A DNA stretch of 5,084 bases from DAIRVC01 sp036803025 (GTDB taxonomy: Bacteria; Chloroflexota; Anaerolineae; Anaerolineales; E44-bin32): contig DAIRVC010000175.1 in NCBI GenBank assembly GCA_036803025.1, forward strand, positions 1-5,084. Reading direction: 5' to 3'. The position numbers and the translations under genes were made by a program. The notes under the pieces are model-generated. The model did not search any database, was not told the DNA's origin, and worked only from the letters and a program-made list of their open reading frames with translations. Below, in pieces: positions 1 through 5,084 of the stretch; position 1 is the first letter of the stretch, and each line of letters opens with the position of its first letter.

Positions 1-248
1 TGCATCCCATCGTGGAGGGCCGACCAAGGCTTCAATCCCAGCCGCCGCACGCCTGCTTCGCCGAAGACGTCTTTGTGACCGATAGCCATGCTCACGTGAG
101 GGTCGATCGACCGAGTCCATTGGCGCGGGCCAGACACCGCGACGTCTGCCCCCGCCGGGCCGACGCTGAAACCGCTCGCGTCTGGGACCTGCGCCGGACT
201 GACGGCGGCGATCGAGAGCCGGCTCTCGCAATCTCGCCCGGATCCCAT
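1..248 (-). CDS. Possible hypothetical protein, 3' end beyond left edge (weak)
   Basis: The minus strand stays open from an ATG at 248-246 to the left edge, 82 codons with no stop. The translation has a fairly natural composition, especially its last 30 residues (MAIGHKDVFGEAGVRRLGLK and onward). By my hand count G+C is about 77% at codon position 3, 70% at position 1 and 58% at position 2, the order expected for coding DNA but weaker than in the neighbouring genes. Against it, no Shine-Dalgarno precedes the ATG, which lies only 16 nt from the divergent proline dehydrogenase start, and Leu and Glu are scarce. A real start could be further in, at GTG 95-93 or ATG 89-87. The same bases are open on the + strand, but that translation is Arg/His/Pro-rich and looks spurious. 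I recognise no family. It may equally be non-coding or decayed sequence. Confidence 0.22.
   Translation of the reverse strand, partial: MGSGRDCESRLSIAAVSPAQVPDASGFSVGPAGADVAVSGPRQWTRSIDPHVSMAIGHKDVFGEAGVRRLGLKPWSALHDGM
91..112. repeat. Two abutting perfect palindromes (10 bp and 12 bp)
   Basis: CTCACGTGAG (91-100) is a perfect 10-bp palindrome and is followed without a gap by GGTCGATCGACC (101-112), a perfect 12-bp palindrome. Each is of a size that can occur by chance in 5 kb, but their exact abutment in a stretch without a clear gene makes a protein-binding site possible. They lie about 150 nt upstream of the proline dehydrogenase start. No function is shown by the sequence. Confidence 0.3.
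213..228. promoter_or_regulatory. 16-bp perfect palindrome, candidate operator
   Basis: CGAGAGCCGGCTCTCG is identical to its own reverse complement over all 16 bases and ends 36 nt before the ATG of the proline dehydrogenase gene. A perfect palindrome of this length is expected well under once in a window this size. The position, just upstream of the ribosome-binding site, suits an operator for a dimeric repressor controlling proline catabolism; that role is inference. As RNA the arms could form only a hairpin with a very small loop, and no T-run follows, so a terminator is unlikely. I could not find a convincing -35/-10 pair beside it. Confidence 0.4.
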
Positions 249-252
249 TCTC

Positions 253-257
253 AGGAG
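253..257 (+). promoter_or_regulatory. Ribosome-binding site of the proline dehydrogenase gene
   Basis: AGGAG lies 7 nt before the ATG at 265, a near-ideal Shine-Dalgarno and spacing. It supports this ATG as the start. Confidence 0.75.
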
Positions 258-264
258 TAGAGAC

Positions 265-1224
265 ATGCTGAGAGCAATCCTCATCTACCTCTCGAAGGCC
301 GCCTGGGCCCGGCGCCTGGTGACGCGCTGGCCGTTCGCCCGTCGAGCCGCGGCGCGCTTCATCGCCGGCGACACCCTGGATGAGTGCATCGTCACCATCC
401 AGTCCATCAACCAGCGCGGCCTGCTGACCACAGTCGACCACCTGGGAGAGAACGTCACCAACCCCGAGGAGGCCCGCCGCGCCGCGGACGACTACCTGGT
501 CATCATGGACCGCATCTGCTCCTCCGGCGTGCACTCCAATGCCTCGCTGAAACTCTCGCAGCTCGGCATGGCCCTCGACTACGACCTGTGCCTGGACAAC
601 ATGCGCCGCATCCTGCACAAGGCCGCCGAGTGCGGCATGATGGTCCGCATCGACATCGAGGATGCCTCCACCGTCGATCGGACGATCAAGCTCTACCGCG
701 CCCTGCGCGCCTCCGGCATGACCAACGTCGGGCTGGCCTTACAGTCCTATCTGTATCGGACCGAGAAGGACATGCTCGAGCTGCTTCCCGAGCAAACCCC
801 CATCCGGCTGTGCAAAGGCGCCTACAAAGAAGCCGCCACCGTCGCCTATCCGCGCAAGCAAGACGTCGACGAGAACTACGACCGCCTGGCGCGCCTGATG
901 ATCGACGCCAGCCTGAAACACGGCGCCCGCCTCGAGCCCCCCGACGGCAAGATCCCGCCGCTGGTTGCGCTGGCAACGCACGACCCCAAGCGGATCGAGG
1001 CGGCCAAAGCCTACGCCGCCCAGGTCAACTTCCCCAAGCAGGCGTTCGAGTTCCAGATGCTGTACGGCATTCGCGGCGACTTGCAGACCCAGCTGGCGGC
1101 GGAGGGTTACCCGGTCCGCCTGTACGTCCCGTACGGGACTTCCTGGTATCCGTACTACGTGCGCCGCCTGGCAGAGCGTCCCGCCAACGTCTGGTTTTTC
1201 GTCTCCAACTTCTTCCGCGGCTGA
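265..1224 (+). CDS. Proline dehydrogenase, monofunctional (EC 1.5.5.2)
   Basis: The product (319 aa) oxidises L-proline to 1-pyrroline-5-carboxylate with FAD and passes electrons to a quinone, the first step of proline catabolism, probably at the inner face of the membrane. It resembles the single-domain ProDH of Thermus and Bacillus (about 300-310 aa), not the long bifunctional PutA. Visible family landmarks are SLKLSQLG (Lys96), VRIDIEDAS (128-136), LALQSYL (Gln160), RLCKGAYKE (181-189), LATHD (236-240), EFQMLYG (262-268) and the C-terminal YVPYGTSWYPYYVRRLAE, whose paired Arg300-Arg301 match the arginines that hold the proline carboxylate. The family landmarks run in order to the C-terminus, so it looks intact. 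The start follows AGGAG with 7-nt spacing. No pyrroline-5-carboxylate dehydrogenase gene is visible in the window; if present, it lies elsewhere. A terminator-like hairpin follows, so it is likely transcribed apart from the downstream operon. Confidence 0.95.
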   Translation: MLRAILIYLSKAAWARRLVTRWPFARRAAARFIAGDTLDECIVTIQSINQRGLLTTVDHLGENVTNPEEARRAADDYLVIMDRICSSGVHSNASLKLSQLGMALDYDLCLDNMRRILHKAAECGMMVRIDIEDASTVDRTIKLYRALRASGMTNVGLALQSYLYRTEKDMLELLPEQTPIRLCKGAYKEAATVAYPRKQDVDENYDRLARLMIDASLKHGARLEPPDGKIPPLVALATHDPKRIEAAKAYAAQVNFPKQAFEFQMLYGIRGDLQTQLAAEGYPVRLYVPYGTSWYPYYVRRLAERPANVWFFVSNFFRG

Positions 1225-1244
1225 GCCTTCAGCCAGGGGATCGC

Positions 1245-1277
1245 GCGGGGCGGCCCCGAGGGCGCCCCGCTTTCATT
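1245..1277 (+). terminator. Probable rho-independent terminator after proline dehydrogenase gene
   Basis: GCGGGGCG (1245-1252) pairs perfectly with CGCCCCGC (1263-1270). Inside the 10-nt loop CCC (1254-1256) can pair with GGG (1260-1262), lengthening the stem to 11 pairs with one bulged G. The hairpin starts 20 nt after the stop codon and is followed by TTTCATT, a short and imperfect T-tract. The stem is very stable; the weak T-run is the only reservation. Confidence 0.6.
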
Positions 1278-1440
1278 ACGCCTCGGCCGCAGGCCGCCGT
1301 CCCAGCCATGGTATCCTAAGGCTCTGACGGGGAGACGGCCCGGGCGCATCCTGCCGCAGGTCATGCCGGCCGCGCAGCCTCCGCTCGGTGCCAGGGTGCC
1401 TCTCCGGCGAAGTCACTCGCTCGACCGCACGCCGGGCGCT

Positions 1441-1445
1441 GGAGG
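1441..1445 (+). promoter_or_regulatory. Ribosome-binding site deciding the GTG start of the SDR gene
   Basis: GGAGG lies 10 nt before GTG at 1456. It places the start there rather than at ATG 1363, for which no comparable site is seen. Confidence 0.65.
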
Positions 1446-1455
1446 CGAGATCCCA

Positions 1456-2187
1456 GTGGAATTGCAGGGCAAGATCGCGCTGGTGACCGGCGGGGCTCAT
1501 CGCCTGGGCCGCGCCCTGGCGCTGGCCTTGGCTGAAGCGGGCTGCGACATCGCCTTCCACTACCATGCCTCCGCCGGGCCGGCGGCTGACACGGCCGACG
1601 AGATTCGTTCGCTCGGCCGGCGGGCCGTCGCCCTGCCCGCCGACCTGAGTTCGACGCAGCAAATCGAGGGGCTGTTCCGTTCGCTCGACGAAGCTTTCGA
1701 GGGGCTGGATATCCTGATCAATTCCGCCGCCATCCTCGAGGCGGTCGACCTGCTCGACGTCAGTGAAACCGACTGGCAGCGGACTATCGATTTGAACCTG
1801 AAGGCCGCTTTCTTCTGCCTGCAGCAGGCCGCCCGGCGCATGCAGCGCCGAGGCGGCGGTTCGATCGTCAACATCTCCGATGTCGCCGGCCTGCGCCCCT
1901 GGGCGCGCTACCCCATCCACTCGATCAGCAAGGCCGGGATCGAGATGCTCACGCAGGTCGCCGCGCTGGCGCTGGCGCCGGACATTCGCGTCAACGCCGT
2001 CGCTCCGGGACCGGTGCTCCAGCCGGAGCGTATGTCAGCCGAGCGTTGGCGGTCGCTCGGCAGCCGGCTGCCGCTTCAGCGGACCGGTACTCCCGACGAT
2101 ATCACACAGGCCGTGCTCTTTCTCCTGCGCAACGACTTCATGACGGGCGAAACGATCACTGTCGACGGTGGAGATCGGTTGACCTGA
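1456..2187 (+). CDS. SDR-family oxidoreductase, pteridine reductase (PTR1/FolM)-like
   Basis: This 243-aa protein (GTG start after GGAGG) has the full Rossmann layout of a classical short-chain dehydrogenase. The nucleotide-binding TGGAHRLG is at 11-18, HYHAS at 35-39, ADLS at 62-65, NSAA at 89-92, the structural Asn114, NISDVAG at 139-145, NAVAPGPV at 180-187 and TVDGG at 235-239. The TGxAxRLG start, HYHxS after the second strand (a sign of NADPH use) and Asp142 in place of the catalytic Ser match the pteridine reductases PTR1 and FolM, which reduce dihydropterins. That substrate is inferred. The odd point is the active-site YxxxK: the sequence is R-Y-P-I-H-S-I-S-K, so His155 stands four residues before Lys159 where Tyr is expected, with Tyr152 three residues earlier. 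It may use His155 or Tyr152, have changed chemistry, or be inactive. It heads the operon, 13 nt before the DinB-like gene. Confidence 0.88.
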   Translation: MELQGKIALVTGGAHRLGRALALALAEAGCDIAFHYHASAGPAADTADEIRSLGRRAVALPADLSSTQQIEGLFRSLDEAFEGLDILINSAAILEAVDLLDVSETDWQRTIDLNLKAAFFCLQQAARRMQRRGGGSIVNISDVAGLRPWARYPIHSISKAGIEMLTQVAALALAPDIRVNAVAPGPVLQPERMSAERWRSLGSRLPLQRTGTPDDITQAVLFLLRNDFMTGETITVDGGDRLT

Positions 2188-2200
2188 AAGGTTGCCGGTG

Positions 2201-2719
2201 ATGGGAGCCGAGATCGAACGAATCCGAACGCGGCTGCTCAGTGAGGGCGAGAAGGCGGCTGCTTTCTTCAGCGGACTCGCCGACGAAGGCTGGGAGCGGC
2301 GTGTCTATGCCGAGGGAGCCGAATGGCGGGTGCGCGAGATCCTGGCGCACTTCGTCTCCGCCGAGCGCACCTTCGTCCACTATCTGCGCGAGGCGCTGCA
2401 CGGCGGCTCAGGACCGTCGCGTGATTTCGACATCGACGCGTTCAATGCCCGCGAGGTCTCGGCGCTGGCCCAGGTGAGCCGCGAGGATCTGCGCCGCGAG
2501 TTCGATCGTGCCCGGAGCGACACCCTGTCCCTGGTGGCTGAGCTCACCGAGGAGGACCTTCGGCGGCCCGGCTGGCATCCCTGGTTCGGCGACACCCAGC
2601 TCGGCGATATGCTCCAGCTCATCTACCGACACACCATGCTGCACCTGCGCGACGTGCGCCGAGCGCTTCAGGCCGACTCTCAATCCGGCGCTGCTTCGTC
2701 CGGCCAGGCGGATCGATGA
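2201..2719 (+). CDS. DinB/YfiT-like putative metalloenzyme
   Basis: The product (172 aa) looks like a four-helix-bundle protein of the DinB superfamily, which includes thiol-dependent S-transferases and mycothiol-dependent maleylpyruvate isomerase, usually with one bound divalent metal. Support comes from the N-terminal helix, the signature EWRVREILAHFVSAERTF (41-58) with His50, and YRHTMLHLRDVRRAL (142-156) with His144 and His148. These three His are spaced as in the family's metal triad. The size matches single-domain DinB proteins. A Ser/Ala/Gln-rich tail (159-172) looks disordered. The start is uncertain: ATG 2201 is preferred, with AAAGG at 2187-2191 and 9-nt spacing; GTG 2198 and TTG 2192 are in frame. 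Its stop overlaps the next start as ATGA. The reaction and substrate cannot be told from sequence. Confidence 0.85.
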   Translation: MGAEIERIRTRLLSEGEKAAAFFSGLADEGWERRVYAEGAEWRVREILAHFVSAERTFVHYLREALHGGSGPSRDFDIDAFNAREVSALAQVSREDLRREFDRARSDTLSLVAELTEEDLRRPGWHPWFGDTQLGDMLQLIYRHTMLHLRDVRRALQADSQSGAASSGQADR

Positions 2720-3141
2720 TGCGCGAAATCCCCGACCTGTGCATCCGTGAGATCGAATCGGTGCATGAAGACGGCCGCAGGCGCTGGATTGGGCTGCGCG
2801 ATACCGATCATCTGCTACGGCGTTTCGGATCGGCGGAGGTCGTCCGCGTCGATCCGCAAGCCGCGGCGGCCCTGCGCCTGCGCAGCATCGCCGACGAAGT
2901 CTGGACGCTGCTGGAGGGCGAGGTCATCTTCCGCTGGCTCGACCAGCGCGACGGGTCACCCAGCCGCGGGCAGCGCCACGACCATCAGGCCCGCACCCCG
3001 ACCCAGGTCCTGGCGCCCTTCGGCGTGGGGTTCGGTGTACGCGCACTGGGCGGTCCGGCGCTGTTGCTGCGAGTCTGCACACACGCCGACGACGACCCCG
3101 AAGGCGGACAGGCGATTACGCTTCCGTGGGACAGCACCTGA
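2716..3141 (+). CDS. Small cupin-like (RmlC-type jelly-roll) protein, function unknown
   Basis: The 141-aa product shows a beta-rich pattern of a single cupin domain. A core stretch RSIADEVWTLLEGEVIFRWL (56-75) resembles the cupin pattern xxDExWxxLxGxV, and VLAPFGVGFGVRAL (98-111) resembles the second half-motif with its PxGxxFGV turn. The metal-binding histidines of classical cupins are not where expected: Arg/Ser replace HxH before Glu61, and the second motif has no His. That suggests a metal-free role such as sugar-nucleotide epimerase-like catalysis or ligand binding. The loop 76-96 is polar (S-P-S-R-G-Q-R-H-D-H). The ATG at 2716 overlaps the upstream stop as ATGA; ATG 2719 is the next codon. 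The gene ends at TGA 3139-3141, whose last base starts the prenyltransferase gene, so all three are probably translationally coupled. Family assignment is moderate. Confidence 0.8.
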   Translation: MMREIPDLCIREIESVHEDGRRRWIGLRDTDHLLRRFGSAEVVRVDPQAAAALRLRSIADEVWTLLEGEVIFRWLDQRDGSPSRGQRHDHQARTPTQVLAPFGVGFGVRALGGPALLLRVCTHADDDPEGGQAITLPWDST

Positions 3142-4058
3142 TGTCCGCCTGGCGCCGCGTGTGGCTGTTCGTCCGCCTCAGCCGGCCGCTCTTCTTGGTC
3201 GGCGGCCTCTTGGTGTTCGCGCTTGGCGCGGCGATCGCCCGCTACAACGGACACGTGCTCCAGCCGCGCCTGCTGCTTCTAGGCCAGGGTGTCATTACTG
3301 CGCTGCAGTTGATGACACACTACTTGAATGAGTACGAGGATGCCGAGATCGACTCGGCGAACAACGAGCGGACGTGGCTGACCGGCGGCAGCGGCGCCCT
3401 GGGCGCCGATGGGCTGCCGCGCCGAACGGCGCTGAACGCCGCCCTGATCTGTCTGGCCCTCGCGGCGGTGTTCACCTCTCTGTTGGCCCTGGAAGGCATG
3501 CCCGGGGCGTCCAGCTGGCTGACCCTGGCGCTCATCTTCCTGGGCGCCTACTTCTACAGCGCCCCGCCCCTGCGCCTGGCACGCTCCGGCTACGGGGAGG
3601 TGACCACGTCGTTGGTCGTCGCCGCGCTGGTGCCGGCCTTCGCCGAAAGCCTTCATTCCGGGAGCGTGAGCTGGCTTCTTGTTCTCAGCACCGCTCCTCT
3701 GGTTGCATTGCACTTCGCCATGATCCTGTCCTTCGAGACGCCCGACTATGAATCGGATTCCCGCCTTGGCAAGCGTACCCTGATGGTTCGCCTGGGCTGG
3801 CGAGCGGCCATGCGCCTGCATGACGCCGCCATCGGCTTCGCGGTGGCCAGCATGCTGTTTGCGGCGCTGAACGGGCTGCCGCAGCGGGTTGCGGGCGGGG
3901 CGGTCATCGCGCTGCCGTTGGCCGTGGCTCAGGTGTGGCAAATGCACCGCCTGCGGCAGGGTTTCCGCCCCCAGTGGCGCTCGCTGACGGCCGGCGGCAT
4001 GGCGCTGTTCGCGCTGACGGCCTATTTGGAGCTCATCGGTTACGTGCTGGCTGGTTGA
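3141..4058 (+). CDS. UbiA-family membrane prenyltransferase, MenA-like
   Basis: This 305-aa integral membrane protein should transfer a polyprenyl group from a diphosphate to an aromatic or similar acceptor. Several hydrophobic segments are visible, for example around 16-34, 99-118, 126-141, 155-168, 177-198, 229-243, 252-265 and 283-303. The first Asp-rich motif is N63-E-Y-E-D67-A-E-I-D71, and the second is D202-Y-E-S-D206, both needed for Mg-diphosphate binding. YSAPPLRL (139-146) is typical of the family. TGGSGAL (81-87) and GKRTLMVRLG (210-219) resemble MenA (1,4-dihydroxy-2-naphthoate prenyltransferase, menaquinone pathway), but substrate is inferred and other UbiA products are possible. 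The ATG overlaps the upstream TGA by one base (TGATG), which favours it over the in-frame GTG 3126. No other men gene is in view. moeA starts 2 nt after its stop. Confidence 0.9.
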   Translation: MSAWRRVWLFVRLSRPLFLVGGLLVFALGAAIARYNGHVLQPRLLLLGQGVITALQLMTHYLNEYEDAEIDSANNERTWLTGGSGALGADGLPRRTALNAALICLALAAVFTSLLALEGMPGASSWLTLALIFLGAYFYSAPPLRLARSGYGEVTTSLVVAALVPAFAESLHSGSVSWLLVLSTAPLVALHFAMILSFETPDYESDSRLGKRTLMVRLGWRAAMRLHDAAIGFAVASMLFAALNGLPQRVAGGAVIALPLAVAQVWQMHRLRQGFRPQWRSLTAGGMALFALTAYLELIGYVLAG

Positions 4059-4060
4059 CG

Positions 4061-5084
4061 ATGCCCGAATTCCTCAGCCTGCTCCCCCCGAGTGAAGCGC
4101 TGGATCGTTGGTTGTCCTACCTCCCGGCAGCTGGCCCCGTCCGCACAGAGGTCCTCCCCGCTCAGGCCGCGCTGGGGCGCATCCTGGCTGCCCACGCGAC
4201 CGCGCCGGAGCCGTTGCCGGCCTTCCCCCGCTCCACCGTCGACGGCTATGCGGTGCGCGCGGCCGACACCTACGGCGCCGGCCCCTCCCTGCCCGCCTAC
4301 CTGACGCTGGCCGGCGAGGTGCCGATGGGACGGGCGCCGGAGATCCGCCTGGGCAAGGCGCAAGCGGCGCTGGTGCATACGGGCGGAATGCTGCCAGAAG
4401 GGGCCGACGCCGTCGTGATGGTCGAAGACACGCAGGCGGTCCGCGCCGACGAGGTCGAAATCCTGCGCCCGATGGCAGTCGGGCAGAACGTCATCCCGAT
4501 CGGCGAAGACGTCCAGGCCGGCCAGATCGTGCTCCAGGCCGGACAGCGAGTCCGTCCGCAGGAGATCGGCGGCATGATGGCCCTGGGCATCCGTCAGGTC
4601 ACGGTCGCCGCCCGTCCGCGTGTGACGATTCTGTCGACCGGTGACGAGGTGATTCCTCCAGACGCGACTCCGTCTCCGGGCCAGGTCCGCGACGTCAACA
4701 GCTACACCCTGGCGGCCCTGGTCGAAGCGTCGGGAGGAGAACCGGCCACGCAAGGGATCCTGCCCGATCGGTACGAGGCGCTCCTGGCCGCAGCCCGCGA
4801 GGCCCACGCCGACAGCGACGTCGTTCTCATCACGGCCGGCTCTTCCGTCAGCGCGCGCGACCTGACCGCGCGCGTCATCGGGCAGCTCGGCCCGCCGGGG
4901 GTCGTCGTCCATGGCGTGGCGATCAAGCCGGGGAAGCCGACCATCCTGGCGGTCTGCGGCAACATCCCCGTGGTCGGCCTGCCGGGCAACCCGGTCAGCG
5001 CCTTGGTCATCGCGCGCGTCTTTGTCGTGCCGCTGCTGCGCCGCGTGCTGGGGCAGACCGGGACTCCGGCCGAGCCCTCGGTGC
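4061..5084 (+). CDS. moeA: Molybdopterin molybdenumtransferase MoeA, 3' end beyond right edge
   Basis: The first 341 residues are present, open to the window edge. MoeA inserts molybdate into adenylyl-molybdopterin made by MogA/Cnx1G-type enzymes, the last common step of molybdenum cofactor synthesis, in the cytoplasm. Landmarks in order are FPRSTVDGYAVRAADT (55-70, Asp61), GEVPMG (85-90), HTGGMLPEGADAVVMVEDT (106-124, Thr107), IGEDVQAG (147-154), RPRVTILSTGDEVI (185-198, Asp195), the ITAGSSVSARDLT loop (257-269, Asp267), VAIKPGKP (286-293) and VGLPGNPVSA (305-314). E. coli MoeA has about 411 residues, so the last domain lies outside, and some relatives carry an additional fused C-terminal binding domain. 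SGGVSVG of the E. coli enzyme is here AGSSVSA, a known type of variation. The start is 2 nt after the prenyltransferase stop with no clear Shine-Dalgarno, suggesting translation by coupling. Confidence 0.95.
   Translation, partial: MPEFLSLLPPSEALDRWLSYLPAAGPVRTEVLPAQAALGRILAAHATAPEPLPAFPRSTVDGYAVRAADTYGAGPSLPAYLTLAGEVPMGRAPEIRLGKAQAALVHTGGMLPEGADAVVMVEDTQAVRADEVEILRPMAVGQNVIPIGEDVQAGQIVLQAGQRVRPQEIGGMMALGIRQVTVAARPRVTILSTGDEVIPPDATPSPGQVRDVNSYTLAALVEASGGEPATQGILPDRYEALLAAAREAHADSDVVLITAGSSVSARDLTARVIGQLGPPGVVVHGVAIKPGKPTILAVCGNIPVVGLPGNPVSALVIARVFVVPLLRRVLGQTGTPAEPSV

Larger units (their letters stand above)
1225..1455 (+). promoter_or_regulatory. Intergenic region, likely leader and promoter of the five-gene operon
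   Basis: These 231 bases separate the proline dehydrogenase stop from the SDR start. Beyond the terminator hairpin the only promoter-like element I see is TATCCT at 1312-1317 (four of six matches to a -10 box), with no good -35 box at the usual distance. CGGCCGCAGGCCG at 1284-1296 can form a small 5-bp hairpin. The SDR frame stays open upstream to 1363, but that extension (31 codons, Pro/Arg-rich) lies before the Rossmann-fold start and looks untranslated. I saw no tRNA or riboswitch signature that I recognise. Confidence 0.35.

Noticed and set aside
31..37. TTCAATC, matching a tRNA T-loop
   Set aside because: The flanking bases do not pair as a T-stem and no acceptor or anticodon arms were found around it.
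12..260. Plus-strand open frame of 82 codons from GTG 12 ending just before the proline dehydrogenase gene
   Set aside because: The translation is rich in Arg, His and Pro with no recognisable fold, and no Shine-Dalgarno is seen. The stop falls at 258-260, which could mimic an operon junction, but the protein itself looks spurious.
1312..1317. TATCCT as a -10 promoter box
   Set aside because: No matching -35 box lies at 16-18 nt; kept only as a weak remark in the intergenic entry.
384..1319. 311-codon plus-strand frame inside the proline dehydrogenase gene
   Set aside because: It is a shifted frame of a well-supported gene and gives an Arg/Pro/His-rich product typical of GC-rich shadows.
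1363..1455. Upstream extension of the SDR gene to ATG 1363
   Set aside because: The added 31 residues are Pro/Arg-rich, precede the normal SDR N-terminus, and GGAGG before GTG 1456 fits the shorter form.
1276..1920. 214-codon minus-strand frame opposite the SDR gene
   Set aside because: It is antisense to an SDR with all fold motifs in order, and has no recognisable domain of its own.
3279..3947. 222-codon minus-strand frame opposite the prenyltransferase gene
   Set aside because: The product is Gln/Gly/Arg/His-rich, the expected antisense of a hydrophobic GC-rich membrane protein gene.
4040..4912. 290-codon minus-strand frame opposite moeA
   Set aside because: The + strand encodes an unmistakable MoeA; the antisense product is Asp/Arg/Gly-rich with no domain.

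Overview
This is a GC-rich window with strong G/C preference at third codon positions and long spurious open frames on both strands, as expected for a high-GC bacterium. The protein flavours suggest a member of Chloroflexota, possibly Anaerolineae: a monofunctional proline dehydrogenase, a UbiA/MenA-like prenyltransferase with an H-Y-L-N-E-Y motif, and a MoeA with a G-S-S-V-S-A-R-D motif. That assignment is inference from the look of the proteins; no marker gene is present.

Layout. Positions 1-252 hold no gene I can identify. They carry a weak minus-strand open frame running off the left edge and three perfect palindromes, one of them 16 bp long and 36 nt upstream of the first clear gene. Positions 265-1224 encode a complete monofunctional proline dehydrogenase with a strong Shine-Dalgarno, followed by a GC hairpin that is probably its terminator (about 1245-1277). 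An intergenic stretch of about 230 bp follows and should contain the promoter of the next unit.

From 1456 to the right edge five genes run on the + strand with almost no spacing: a pteridine-reductase-like short-chain dehydrogenase (SDR), a DinB/YfiT-like four-helix protein, a small cupin-like protein, a UbiA-family membrane prenyltransferase and moeA (molybdopterin molybdenumtransferase, cut by the right edge). The junctions are a 13-nt gap, a 4-nt ATGA overlap, a 1-nt TGATG overlap and a 2-nt gap, so this is almost certainly one operon with translational coupling.

How they work together. Proline dehydrogenase passes electrons from proline into FAD and then the quinone pool, and a MenA-like enzyme would build a quinone. 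MoeA inserts molybdenum into molybdopterin, and the SDR resembles enzymes that reduce pterins. The operon therefore has a loose pterin, cofactor and quinone theme, but no single pathway joins all five genes and housekeeping clustering is equally possible. I found no mobile element, CRISPR array, RNA gene or defence system. The most notable protein-level oddity is the SDR, where His stands at the position of the catalytic Tyr and Asp at that of the catalytic Ser.
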